From Nodosilinea sp. FACHB-131 (GTDB lineage: Bacteria > Cyanobacteriota > Cyanobacteriia > Phormidesmidales > Phormidesmidaceae): DNA of 64,000 nucleotides. Where the stretch lies: NCBI RefSeq assembly GCF_014695395.1, contig NZ_JACJOF010000024.1:52085-116084 (forward strand), in the 5' to 3' direction. This document shows, piece by piece, positions 9,680-18,267 of this stretch. Position 1 is the first letter of the stretch. Each line of letters starts with the position of its first letter. The notes beneath the pieces were generated by a model, which did no database searches, was not told where the DNA came from, and saw only the letters and a list, made by a program, of their open reading frames with translations. The position numbers and the translations under genes were made by a program.

Positions 9680-9904
9680 CTAAGCTGCTTGTAGGATTTG
9701 AGGCTGGGGCAAGGCCCTATCTTCAGCCTGATAACTTTCGATCAATAGCTCTAATACTTCTTGAGCATTGCGAAGGGCTTCTTCGTAGGTATCTCCGTGG
9801 GTGAAGTAGCGCTGCGCTTCTGTAGCAAATTCTGGCAGCTCGACTAAGTAGGCATCGTCTTCCTCAGACCAGAGGATATTAACTCGATATTTGAGTGATG
9901 TCAT
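9680..9904 (-). CDS. hicB: HicB-family antitoxin
   Basis: 74 residues with the partial RNase H-like HicB fold: KYRVNILWSEEDDAYLVELPEFATEAQRYFTHGDTYEEALRNAQEVLELLIES. In HicAB systems HicB blocks the HicA ribonuclease and represses the operon. This copy has no added C-terminal DNA-binding helix-turn-helix, so repression would rest on the short tail or on a partner. Its ATG overlaps the hicA stop by 4 nt (ATGA at 9901-9904), giving translational coupling in the order toxin then antitoxin. Confidence 0.9.
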   Translation of the reverse strand: MTSLKYRVNILWSEEDDAYLVELPEFATEAQRYFTHGDTYEEALRNAQEVLELLIESYQAEDRALPQPQILQAA

Positions 9905-10116
9905 TGGCCTTCTCCCTTTTCCTTTAGCTTACGCAAAGCTGCTTGAACCAATCTTTCCTGATAGACCTTGGCATCTCTGCTGTCTTTACCCGCAAGGGTA
10001 ATAGGCAACTCTGGTAGCGTCGGATGTACCCAACGCTCATGACTTCCTTTAGTACGTTTACGCTCGAAGCCAGCTTGGCGCAGTAATGATTTTAATTCTC
10101 CAACTTTCTTAGGCAT
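9901..10116 (-). CDS. hicA: HicA-family mRNA interferase toxin
   Basis: 71 residues, the standard HicA size. The dsRBD-like fold is recognised from VGELKSLLRQAGFERKRTKGSHERWVHP, which carries the conserved GSH with the catalytic His of HicA ribonucleases, and the end of the domain (LAGKDSRDAKVYQERLVQAAL). All key residues are present, so it should be active. It precedes hicB with a 4-nt overlap. Probably a small transferable stability module. Confidence 0.9.
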   Translation of the reverse strand: MPKKVGELKSLLRQAGFERKRTKGSHERWVHPTLPELPITLAGKDSRDAKVYQERLVQAALRKLKEKGEGQ

Positions 10117-10171
10117 TCCTCAACCAACAACCAGCTACTTTCGTGGGATTACAGAGTACCCCAACCTGAAT

Positions 10172-10207
10172 TTAAGGGGAATCTACGCTCTCACAGATCC
10201 CCCTTAA
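10172..10207 (-). terminator. Possible terminator hairpin after the sugar phosphorylase gene
   Basis: Inverted repeat TTAAGGGG (10172-10179) and CCCCTTAA (10200-10207) lies just past the stop of the GH13 gene on the minus strand. The loop is long (20 nt) and there is no clear T-run, so it is a weak candidate. Confidence 0.35.
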
Positions 10208-10217
10208 GGCTGTTAGG

Positions 10218-12101
10218 CTACAGCAGCGTTGGCATCGTGTCGTCGTGGGCGGAGTTGGGCTTGTTGGTAATCCACACCGACTGATAGGGAGCCAGTTCGT
10301 AGACTGCCCGATCATCAGTGAAACGGTGGCCGCTGATCAGGTCGTACCAGTCGTCGGTGCTGACTAGGTTGAGATCACTCAGCTGTAGGTCTTGGGGCTG
10401 GTCGCTTAAATTGTGCACCGAGAAGATGCTCTGGTCACGGGTCAGGCTTTGCCGCCAGAAGGCAAACAGTGCCGAATTCATCGGGTGCAGTGTGTACTGG
10501 GTGGCGTTGGGGTGAAACGAGGTCTGCTGGCGACGAATCTTGATTAGTCGCTTGAGCTCCGCCAGCACCTTAGCGTGGGAGGTGGTGGGGTCGGCTAGGG
10601 CGGTTTCCAGCGTCTTGAGATCCCACTTGTAGCGGTTGATGGTGCGGTTGTGCCCGGTCTCTTCAACGCCTTCGGTGTAGTTGTGGGTGCCTAGCAGGCT
10701 GTGAATGTAGAACGCAGGAATGCCCTCTAGCGCCATCATGATCGTCTGGGAGCAGAGAAACCGCTCTACCTGCCACTGGTCTTCGCCCTTGACGGTGCCT
10801 TTGAGGGCGTCAAATAACGAGATGTTGATCTCGTAGGGCGACTCGGTGCCATCGGGGCGAGAGCGCATGCTAATTTTGCCGCCGAAGTTGCGCATGGCCG
10901 AGATCAGCTGCTCGTACTCGTCACCGGTTAGCAGCCCTTCGGCGGGGCGCATGCCAATGCCGTCGTGGGAGGCGGTGAAGTTGAAGTAAGCGCAGCCGAT
11001 GGGAGCCGGCGGCATGCTCATCATCCAAGTTTTGAGGTGGTCGGCGCGGCCCTGCATGAGCGCGTTCAGCAGCAGCGGCGGCAGGCTGAAGTTATAGATC
11101 ATGTGGGCTTCGTTGCGGTTGCCGAAGTAGCTGAGGTTCTCGCGGTTGGGTACGTTGGTCTCGGTAATCAGCGAGATGCCGGGGTCAACCAGCTGCAAGA
11201 TCTCGCGGAATAGGCGCACGATGGCGTGGGTCTCGGACAGGTGCATGCAGTTGGTGCTGTGCTTTTTCCACAAGAAGCCCACCGCATCGAGGCGAATGTA
11301 GCGCGCCCCGGCCTCGACGTAGGCCAGGATAATTTTGACGTACTCAATCAGCACGTCGGGGTTCTCGAAATTGACGTCGACCTGGTCAGCACTGAAGGTC
11401 GTCCAGACGTGCTTCTCACCTGCGGCGGTTTCTACGGGAGTCAGCAGTGGCGAACTGCGGGGCCGCACCACTTGAGATAGGTCTTCGCTGGGGTCGGCGG
11501 TGATGAAATAGTTGCGGCCGGGCAGTTCGTTTTGCTTAAACTGCTCAAACCACTGGTGCTGGCTGGAGATGTGGTTAATTACCAGGTCGGCCATCAGGTT
11601 GAAATTGGTGGCGATCCGCTTGATATCGTCCCAGCTCCCCAACTCGGGGTTGACCTTGAGGTAATCGATGACGGCAAAGCCATCGTCGGAGCTGTAGGGG
11701 AAGAAGGGCAGAATGTGGACGCCGGTAACGGTGTCGTAGAGATGAGTTTCGAGAAACTCGGCCAGCACCGATAGCGGCGGGCGATCGCCATCACAAATGG
11801 TGTCGCCATAGGTAATCAGCAGAACATTGTTGTGGTTCCACTTTTTAAGATCTTCGCGGCCTGAGGGGCACAGGGTGTCTTTAATCAGAGCAAAGATTTC
11901 GGTGGTCAACCGCTCGGCTGTTTCCGAGGGATAAACCTTCTCTAGCAAGGGTTTAATGTTATTGGTCACGCGACAATAGGGTGGGCTATCTACAGGAATA
12001 TCTAGCTTGTTTATAGAGTGATTTTGAGGGGCAGTCTGGGCCGCAACGTTTTGGTAGGAGGCGGGCACAGATTGCTTAGTACGATTTTTAGCGACAGTCA
12101 T
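10218..12101 (-). CDS. Sucrose-phosphorylase-like sugar phosphorylase (GH13_18)
   Basis: 627-residue (beta/alpha)8 enzyme of the GH13 subfamily 18 type. Phosphorylases of this group convert an alpha-glucoside plus phosphate to glucose-1-phosphate. Landmarks are ITYGDTICDG near residue 96, HILPFFPYSSDDGF near 129, nucleophile D272 in RLDAVGF, acid/base E314 in TETNVPN and transition-state D380 in TASHDGIG. The specificity could be sucrose, sucrose-6F-phosphate, glucosylglycerate or glucosylglycerol. Glucosylglycerol and glucosylglycerate are cyanobacterial osmolytes, so those are attractive but unproven. The first ~40 residues are a polar low-complexity extension. It stands alone with more than 1 kb of gene-poor DNA upstream. 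Confidence 0.88.
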   Translation of the reverse strand: MTVAKNRTKQSVPASYQNVAAQTAPQNHSINKLDIPVDSPPYCRVTNNIKPLLEKVYPSETAERLTTEIFALIKDTLCPSGREDLKKWNHNNVLLITYGDTICDGDRPPLSVLAEFLETHLYDTVTGVHILPFFPYSSDDGFAVIDYLKVNPELGSWDDIKRIATNFNLMADLVINHISSQHQWFEQFKQNELPGRNYFITADPSEDLSQVVRPRSSPLLTPVETAAGEKHVWTTFSADQVDVNFENPDVLIEYVKIILAYVEAGARYIRLDAVGFLWKKHSTNCMHLSETHAIVRLFREILQLVDPGISLITETNVPNRENLSYFGNRNEAHMIYNFSLPPLLLNALMQGRADHLKTWMMSMPPAPIGCAYFNFTASHDGIGMRPAEGLLTGDEYEQLISAMRNFGGKISMRSRPDGTESPYEINISLFDALKGTVKGEDQWQVERFLCSQTIMMALEGIPAFYIHSLLGTHNYTEGVEETGHNRTINRYKWDLKTLETALADPTTSHAKVLAELKRLIKIRRQQTSFHPNATQYTLHPMNSALFAFWRQSLTRDQSIFSVHNLSDQPQDLQLSDLNLVSTDDWYDLISGHRFTDDRAVYELAPYQSVWITNKPNSAHDDTMPTLL

Positions 12102-13020
12102 ATTTAACCTACAGTTTCCAGTAGTGGTTTACGGTAGTCTTAGTATCAAAAAGCAGTTACCGCCGGGGGGAATATTTCCTCCGAACGCGCCTGCCGGTAA
12201 GCATTGATGGCCTACCCATTAGAGCTAACGAGCTAGTCTATTGGGCGGGCCACTTAGAGCCCAAAGCATGACGGGTAAACAGCCGCACCATCCCTTCGCC
12301 CCGTCGTATCGGCCTGGGAAAATGAATGGTACAAGCGTTTGCGTTGTTGCTAGAGCTACTGTGGTTTAATGCCACACAATTACCATCGATAAGTTCCGAG
12401 AATTCCCACCGCTGGGGTCGAAGAAAACACGGGGTAGCGATAGTAATGGCTAAATAACAGAGTTTTAGTGACGAATTTCAGATAGATGTTGTTTCGATCG
12501 CTGCGTAATGGCAAGTGGCGACCGTCACACTTTTCTCCCTGGGATAGTTCTGATGGTGGCATAGGTCACTTCAAAACGTTGGCGCTAGGCCACGAAATTC
12601 ATAGCTTTTTAGGTATAACTTCGGAGTCTTTACAAAGCCTTGAGCACAGAGTCTTGAGGTGAACTGCGTACAACACACCGCTGGAGTGTTGGTGCTGTGA
12701 GTGCCCATGGCTATGGCTGAAATTTTGGAAGGTTATTGAAGGGGCGATCGCGCGATCCTCAAGCCAACTGGGTCTACGGCCAAAACTATCAAGGATCTGC
12801 GCGACGTCTACAAACCTGTGGATGCCATAGCTTGTTCTGGAGCGTGGTGCGGTGCTGAGTCCAAGGTGACATGCTGCGGTGACGGCGATCATGGAGCTGA
12901 TGTGACAATTTGAGCTATCGAAGTCTGCCGTTGAAGAAAAGTTATCACCTCTGCTTTAGTCAAGGCTTTAACGATTACTTTACCCGCGAACAGCAAGAGC
13001 TAGAGGAGGGGGAAGCGGTG
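12102..13020. other. Gene-poor region upstream of the phosphorylase gene
   Basis: About 0.9 kb with no supported full gene. Reading frames at 12380-12562 and 12599-12892 (minus) look random. A short plus-strand frame from TTG 12910 (or 12931) to the TAA at 13048-13050 has natural-looking composition (KKSYHLCFSQGFNDYFTREQ, then QELEEGEAVK). Its last codons run into the repeat described next, so it may be a gene relic. The 5' part should contain the phosphorylase promoter. Confidence 0.4.
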
Positions 13021-13117
13021 AAGGTTCCAGGTATAGGGTTTAGGGTCTAAGGCCTAACCGCGAACCTTGCACCTAAACCCTTTACCCCTCACTCATCCAC
13101 CCCCTACCCATCTACCC
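13021..13117. repeat. Palindromic 3'-flank repeat, copy A
   Basis: Imperfect palindrome built from GGTATAGGGTTTAGGGT and its complement-like arm ACCTAAACCCTTTACCCC, then a pyrimidine-rich ACTCATCCACCCCCTACCC stretch. Related elements occur at 40007-40097 and 48385-48460. The pyrimidine stretch resembles the right arm of the tldD-tldE spacer. It ends at the stop codon of the next (minus-strand) gene. Confidence 0.65.
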
Positions 13118-14221
13118 CTATCGCCCAGTCACAACGCCCCACATGTAGTCTTCAAAGGAGCCTTCGCCTAGGTCTACGGAGAAAATCCTCCCCCAGCTGT
13201 AGCACTTAAAGCGAATGTGGCCGCTGTCATGCTTATACCAAACGCCGTTGTCAATGCTGAGGTCGCCTTGGTAGACAACCCAGTGATTAGGGTAAGCCAC
13301 GGTGGGCGCACTGCCGCCGAGCATAGCGGCGTCGATCATGACAAAGGCCACACCCCCTTGGCGGCGGGCGGCGTCTGCGCTTTTCATGGCGTCAAACTCG
13401 CCGTAGACAAAGGTAGATTCAAAATCGACCTGGCTGTAGCCCAAAACTTCAGAAATCCAGCCCTTCATTTCCCAGGGGGTGGTGATGCCAGCGACGTTGT
13501 TTTCGAGGCTGCCGGAGTCTCCAGTGACCGGAAAGATCAGGTTCTCGGCATCGCGCAGGGTGGCAATCAGCATCCAGTCGGCGGCAGACATGCCGGAGCG
13601 GATTTTGCTCTGCCGGAGACCGTCGGAGGGGCGCACGGTTTTGGTGCGGCCGCGAAACTGGCCGGTTTCGTAGAGAGAGCGGCAGAACTCGACGTAGCGA
13701 GCGGGCTGTTTAGACACCAGCTCAAACACAATGGCGGTGGGGCCGCAGAAGGGGGTGTAGTTTTGGTTAATGTTGAGTGGGTTGGCCACCGTAGCGCGAA
13801 TATCTTGAATCAGTTCAGCTTTATTAATTTGGGGCCACACTCCCGGTTCAGGGGATTGCTCAAAAGCGGCGATCGCAGCGGCGACCGGGTCAACATCGGG
13901 TATATCGATGACCTGATAGCGCAATTGGTAGTTGGCCCCATCGCGGGTAAACGCGGCGGTAGCGCCCGAGGTTAGCCCCGCGGTGATGTGAACAGATCCC
14001 AAGAAATCATCAGCATCGGGGGAGTCTTCATCCCAGAGCTTGATTTCCACACTGTTGTTAAAGGTGTAGGTCTGATTTAAAGACCAGGTATTGCCATTGT
14101 TGAGGCTGCGCTTGAGGTGGGGCTGCAATGCACCATCGACAAAAACTTCGAGACGGCACTCGTCTGCGCCCCAGTCTTCGGTTTTGTTGCACTTCAGCTG
14201 GCCCAAAATCAATTGACGCAT
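13118..14221 (-). CDS. C2-like domain plus papain-like cysteine-peptidase-like protein
   Basis: 367 residues, no family name that I recognise. Residues about 1-105 look like a C2-type beta sandwich (ECRLEVFVDG, then VEIKLWDEDSPDADDFLG, an acidic loop suited to Ca2+). The C-terminal two thirds carries a likely cysteine-protease pattern: C159 starting a helix (PFCGPTAIVFEL), H313 in PNHWVVYQG, and a late polar strand (CYSWGR, about residue 340). That order (Cys, His, polar) matches papain-like/C39-like folds. No signal peptide is visible. It is flanked by gene-poor DNA and repeats on both sides, suggesting an accessory locus. It could be a secreted effector, a toxin or a housekeeping peptidase; catalysis is inference. 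Confidence 0.6.
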   Translation of the reverse strand: MRQLILGQLKCNKTEDWGADECRLEVFVDGALQPHLKRSLNNGNTWSLNQTYTFNNSVEIKLWDEDSPDADDFLGSVHITAGLTSGATAAFTRDGANYQLRYQVIDIPDVDPVAAAIAAFEQSPEPGVWPQINKAELIQDIRATVANPLNINQNYTPFCGPTAIVFELVSKQPARYVEFCRSLYETGQFRGRTKTVRPSDGLRQSKIRSGMSAADWMLIATLRDAENLIFPVTGDSGSLENNVAGITTPWEMKGWISEVLGYSQVDFESTFVYGEFDAMKSADAARRQGGVAFVMIDAAMLGGSAPTVAYPNHWVVYQGDLSIDNGVWYKHDSGHIRFKCYSWGRIFSVDLGEGSFEDYMWGVVTGR

Positions 14222-15019
14222 GGGAGAAATTCCTTAGGGTGAATGAGTTGACTCTAAAAACTTCACCCCCGCCCCGTAAATTTACTGATTCAACCCACCA
14301 TTTGAGACCAGAGAAAAATTTGGCATAGCGCTCTCTGGACAGTCGGTCCCAAACGGGCTAGACGGCTTTACACAAGACGCACTCAGCCTTTGAGAGGGCC
14401 ATCATATCGATGCTCCTTGAGCCCCTCGATGCGTTTAAGTGAACACCACGAAGCCCTCGACTTGTCCACGCTGCTGCTCCGACTGTGTTGCCTGGGTTGA
14501 AGTGATGGACAGGCTCAAATTTGGCACAAAATCGCCATAGCCTCAGACAGACCAGCCAACCGCTTGAGCTTTATTTGTTGGTCACTGTATAAAAATAAAA
14601 AGATCTAGGGCTGGCTCGCTCCACCTCTGCCAGAGGCTTCAGTTGGTTCCAGCGAAGTAGGACAGCGGGCCTTAAGGCCATGTCGTTCTCGGAGTTTCCC
14701 TTAGGGAATTAAAGTCTGCTGAGAAGCCACTTAAGGCTCAGGCATTGCTCGACTAGCTGAATATTTAGGCGGATAGGCCCCTACGTTAAACCGTTGACCA
14801 TCCACAACCCTATCTCGCCGGTATCATCCGCAACCAGCGAGTGTGGATGTTTAACCTCGCTCTACAAGACCGCACTCACTGGGCCAGCAACCCAGTTGAA
14901 GTCCGTATTTTTGAACGCAACCGATTGGTCACGGACCGCCACGGGCAGCCGAACAATTAGAATAGAGCCGAGCGCCTTTTGGGTCGCACTCAAGACACTC
15001 AGCTCCAGTAGGCTTTAAG
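14222..15019. other. Gene-poor region with a possible gene fragment
   Basis: Nearly 800 bp without a supported gene. A plus-strand frame from 14790 to the TAG at 14958-14960 reads like a protein remnant (AGIIRNQRVWMFNLALQD, then EVRIFERNRLVTDRHGQP). It has an in-frame stop directly upstream and no start, so it may be the end of a lost gene. The upstream part should hold the promoter of the cysteine-peptidase-like gene. Confidence 0.35.
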
Positions 15020-15373
15020 CTATTTGGTCCCAGCACTGGCGGCGGCCAAAATTTGAGGCAGACCGATTTCGCTACACACTTCGTAGAACGAGGTTACAGG
15101 TGGTGTCTCAAATAGATGGGCAATTTTGCCCAGGGTCTTTTGATAGACCTCGCTTTGGTTGTCGTCCATATCCTCAATGCTGTCCCAGAGAATAATAGCG
15201 ATGCCGCGATCGCTGCCTGGTTCCTGCAGCAGGTAAGCTCCCTGGAAGCCTTTCGTGTAGGTTGATACCGCCTTTTCGTAGAGCTGGCGGGCTTCGCTAA
15301 AACAGCCGGGTTTAAACTCCCCAATGGCTACGTAGGCGTACTTGTGGCGCAAAAAATCGTCGAAGTCAGTCAT
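15020..15373 (-). CDS. Dimeric alpha/beta-barrel (ABM-like) conserved protein
   Basis: 117 residues from ATG 15373; another ATG 12 bp upstream is possible. The pattern KYAYVAIGEFKPGCFSEARQLYEKAVSTY, then GAYLLQEPGSDRGIAIILWDSIEDM and a helix ending FYEVCSE, is that of ferredoxin-like dimeric alpha/beta-barrel proteins related to antibiotic-biosynthesis monooxygenases. These are small cytosolic proteins with varied or unknown roles in cyanobacteria. It is probably a single-gene unit; the neighbouring hsp20-like gene is on the same strand 91 bp upstream. Confidence 0.7.
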   Translation of the reverse strand: MTDFDDFLRHKYAYVAIGEFKPGCFSEARQLYEKAVSTYTKGFQGAYLLQEPGSDRGIAIILWDSIEDMDDNQSEVYQKTLGKIAHLFETPPVTSFYEVCSEIGLPQILAAASAGTK

Positions 15374-15463
15374 AAATGGAATCAATCCTAGGTCTCATCG
15401 TAGATCCAGTGTCGATCAGATGTTGACACCCAACTCTTTTTCTTACCTAGGCTTTAGATTCTG

Positions 15464-15970
15464 TTACCGATCTTCTAACAGCCGCTGCCCCCAAGCTTTG
15501 AGCGCCAACCCTAGCTCTACCCGAGCCCGCTGCCAGCCCTGCATGAGCCGCTGCCCCCAACCCTTGGCCTTGGGCAACGTCACCACGATCGCTCCGCCTT
15601 GATAAGCCACCTGCACCTGGCGATCGAGCACGCGCTCGGGCAGCGGCACCGTCTGCTGAAAATAGTTGATCCCCAGGCTCTGGATCAGCGGGCTGCGATA
15701 GCCCGACTGCCGCTGGCCGGAAAAGGTGAGCGACTTGCTGGTAGCCCGCACTTGTACCGCCTGGGGCTCTACCCCCGGCAAAAAGGCGGTTACCACCAAA
15801 GCGTTGGCGGTGTCTTCGATCTCAATGGAGGGCAGCTGTACTCGGCCCGTAGGGGAAAGCCCTACAGGCATCAGGGCTGCGGCGATCGCCTGCATTTGGG
15901 CCTGGGCCGCACCCAAGCTCCACATAGACTGAGCATTCGGGGGTTGAGACGAGGATTGCCAAGTGACCAT
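15464..15970 (-). CDS. Hsp20/alpha-crystallin-like protein
   Basis: 168 residues. The central alpha-crystallin domain is visible as LPSIEIEDTANALVVTAFLPGVEPQAVQVRATSKSLTFSGQR, then FQQTVPLPERVLDRQVQVAYQGGAIVVTLPKAK, which matches the usual A-x-L-x-x-G-V to G-x-L-x-(I/V)-x-x-P-K layout. The canonical ...GVL is replaced by GGAIVVTLPK. The N-terminal arm is Ala/Gln-rich, and the C-terminal arm (RARVELGLALKAWGQRLLE) is an amphipathic helix rather than the usual I-x-I tail. Small heat-shock proteins hold unfolding proteins in soluble form. The atypical tail suggests altered oligomerisation (inference). Confidence 0.8.
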   Translation of the reverse strand: MVTWQSSSQPPNAQSMWSLGAAQAQMQAIAAALMPVGLSPTGRVQLPSIEIEDTANALVVTAFLPGVEPQAVQVRATSKSLTFSGQRQSGYRSPLIQSLGINYFQQTVPLPERVLDRQVQVAYQGGAIVVTLPKAKGWGQRLMQGWQRARVELGLALKAWGQRLLEDR

Positions 15971-16104
15971 AGCCCTAACTCTTTGTTTTCTATACTTAAA
16001 TCATCGCGGCAAGCCCGCTATTCCGCAGGGAGGAAAGCCCCCTGTCCGAAGGTGGTATAACCGCCATGCCTCGTCAGTCAATGACCGCGATCGCAACCGC
16101 CTCA

Positions 16105-17172
16105 ATGCGCAAAATTATCCATGTTGATATGGACGCCTTCTACGCCTCCGTAGAGCAGCGAGACTTTCCCCAGTACCGGGGCAAGCCTCTGGTGGTAGGC
16201 GGTCGTCCTGACCAGCGGGGGGCGGTTGCAGCGGCCAGCTACGAGGCCCGCCAGTACGGCATTCACTCCGCTATGCCCGCCCGCATCGCCCAGCAGCGCT
16301 GCCCCAACCTGATCTTTGCTCGACCGCGCTTTGAAGTTTACAAAGCGGTTTCGCAGCAGATTCGAGCCATCTTTCACCGCTACACCGACCTGGTCGAGCC
16401 GCTGTCCCTCGATGAGGCCTACCTGGATGTCACCACTAACGCCTTGGAGGAGCCCTCGGCTCTGGTGCTGGCCCGTGCCATTAAGGCCGATATCCACAGC
16501 ACCACCCAGCTCACGGCCTCGGCAGGAGTGTCGGTGAATAAGTTTCTCGCTAAAATGGCCAGCGGCCAAAACAAACCCGATGGCCTCACCCTGATTTTGC
16601 CTGAGCAGGCCGAGACCTTTGTCGCCGCGCTACCCATTGAAAGGTTTCACGGCATTGGCTACGTCACTGCCCGCAAAATGCGCGCCTTGGGTATTGCCAC
16701 CGGGGCTGACTTGCGCCAGCGGACCGAAGCTGACCTGGTGCAGCACTTCGGCAAGGTGGGGCATTTCTACTACCGCGTCGCCCAAGGCCAGGACGATCGC
16801 CCCGTCAACCCCAACCGAATTCGCAAATCACTGGGGGCCGAGCGATCGTTCTCGCCCGACCTCACTAATCTGGCGGAGATGACCGTAGCGCTAGAGGGCG
16901 TCGCCGCTGAAGTGATCAGCCGCCTGCAAGAACAGCGCTGCCGAGGCTACACCCTCACCCTCAAGGTCAAGTACGCTGACTATCGGCAGATCACCCGCAG
17001 CCGCACCTTTGTCGCCGCTATCGGCGCTGAGTCGCCTATTTTGCCCTGGGCTGAAGAAATGCTCTTGACCCACCTCGACTGTAGCCAGCCCGTCCGCCTG
17101 CTCGGCCTCACCCTCTCAAACCTAGAACTGGTAGGTGAACCCATCTGCGTACAGCTGTCGTTGGAGATTTAG
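16105..17172 (+). CDS. dinB: DNA polymerase IV (Y-family translesion polymerase)
   Basis: Error-prone polymerase that copies past lesions. The start was placed at ATG 16105, where the conserved MRKIIHVDMDAFYASVEQ begins; an in-frame ATG at 16066 would add 13 residues that encode only a HIP1 site. Catalytic acidic residues lie in DMDAF and SLDEAYLDV. The SAGVSVNKFLAKMAS and HxH-like FHGIGYVTARKM segments of the palm/thumb follow, and then the little-finger domain. The C-terminal VQLSLEI resembles the QL(S/D)LF clamp-binding motif. Length and motifs are complete, so it should be functional. It is divergent from the hsp20-like gene. Confidence 0.96.
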   Translation: MRKIIHVDMDAFYASVEQRDFPQYRGKPLVVGGRPDQRGAVAAASYEARQYGIHSAMPARIAQQRCPNLIFARPRFEVYKAVSQQIRAIFHRYTDLVEPLSLDEAYLDVTTNALEEPSALVLARAIKADIHSTTQLTASAGVSVNKFLAKMASGQNKPDGLTLILPEQAETFVAALPIERFHGIGYVTARKMRALGIATGADLRQRTEADLVQHFGKVGHFYYRVAQGQDDRPVNPNRIRKSLGAERSFSPDLTNLAEMTVALEGVAAEVISRLQEQRCRGYTLTLKVKYADYRQITRSRTFVAAIGAESPILPWAEEMLLTHLDCSQPVRLLGLTLSNLELVGEPICVQLSLEI

Positions 17173-17299
17173 AAAAGTAGACAGTTGTGCTACCGCGCTT
17201 TCTCACTCAATGTCTATGCGTGAGCGTTTGTGCAGGAAGTTTTGAGCATGGCATGGGCTGCTCTCTAAAACCTTTCTAGTGATAGCTATACGTTGCTTC

Positions 17300-18097
17300 T
17301 TAAAGTTGACGGTCGGTGTAAAAAATTACTCTTTCGTTGTAATTGACATTAGCCAAGCGATCACAAAACTTTTTGCGCGCCATAGTTTTGCTAAAACTGG
17401 GCAGAGCATTTCGAAATTGCCCCCAGGCCTTTATATTGAAGGTAACTAAACGATCGGGATGGGGCATGGGCACCACTGTTAGGCCAGTTAGTCCAGCTTG
17501 ACGAGCTATCTCATCGATTTCTTCAAGCACGACGTCGCGCTCAATCCAGCTCGGGTCATGGGCTTTTTGCTGCTTGAGAAAGGCAATGGTATCGGCTGAT
17601 TTACTGTGTTTGGCACCCGGCTCTACAAAGATAGCGCGTCCCCCTGGCGCAAGGATGCGGAAAAATTCCTCAAAAACTTTGGGATAACTGTGCATGTGGT
17701 GTAGCGTGTCGTAACACAGCAGGTTGCTAAAGCTGCGATCGTCAAACGGCATCTGATGGCCATCACCATGCTCAAAACCGATCTGGTGACTAGCTAGGCG
17801 TTGGTCAGCGGCAATGCGCATTCGCAGGCAGGATTCTAAATCGCCATGAATATCAAAAGCGACAACTTGCTTACCCATGCGCCCCAAAAACTCTGTGATC
17901 CATCCTGAGCCAGCCCCAAAATCTAGCACGGGCAAGTCAGGATGATTGGGGGTTATGCAAGCGGTGAGAATGGCAAAGTCAAACAGCATTCGAGGCAGAG
18001 AGCGCGGTGCTCCAAAGGGCTCGATGACCGCAGGGTTAGCCATAGCACTGCGGTCTGCTTCGGTGGCAAACTGTCGTGGTTCAAGCCACTGAATCAT
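17300..18097 (-). CDS. SAM-dependent methyltransferase, tandem copy 1
   Basis: 265-residue class I methyltransferase. SAM-binding motif I is LPVLDFGAGSGWITEFLG (about residue 55). Motif II/acidic ends at VAFDIHGDLE, the catalytic-loop region is LLCYDTLHHMHSYPKVFEEFFRIL, and motif VI is APGGRAIFVEPG. The long C-terminal part (HDPSWIERDVVLEEIDEIARQAG) may set the substrate, which is unknown; sugar, lipid or polyketide acceptors are typical of such proteins. It is one of two adjacent same-strand copies (the other at 18268), identical at most positions, with 170 bp between them. Confidence 0.85.
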   Translation of the reverse strand: MIQWLEPRQFATEADRSAMANPAVIEPFGAPRSLPRMLFDFAILTACITPNHPDLPVLDFGAGSGWITEFLGRMGKQVVAFDIHGDLESCLRMRIAADQRLASHQIGFEHGDGHQMPFDDRSFSNLLCYDTLHHMHSYPKVFEEFFRILAPGGRAIFVEPGAKHSKSADTIAFLKQQKAHDPSWIERDVVLEEIDEIARQAGLTGLTVVPMPHPDRLVTFNIKAWGQFRNALPSFSKTMARKKFCDRLANVNYNERVIFYTDRQL

Positions 18098-18267
18098 AGG
18101 ATGACCTAGTTCCTAGTTCACTCTGTTCAAATCGGTGTTTGCCTAAGCCCAACTCTCCAATTTTTTCTATTTCAACCTAAAGTGCTGAGGTTGGCAGGGC
18201 TAGAGAACGCTAGACACAGGTTTTTGATGCCATAAAATGGCCCTTTTACTCTCTTTTAAGCTATTCC

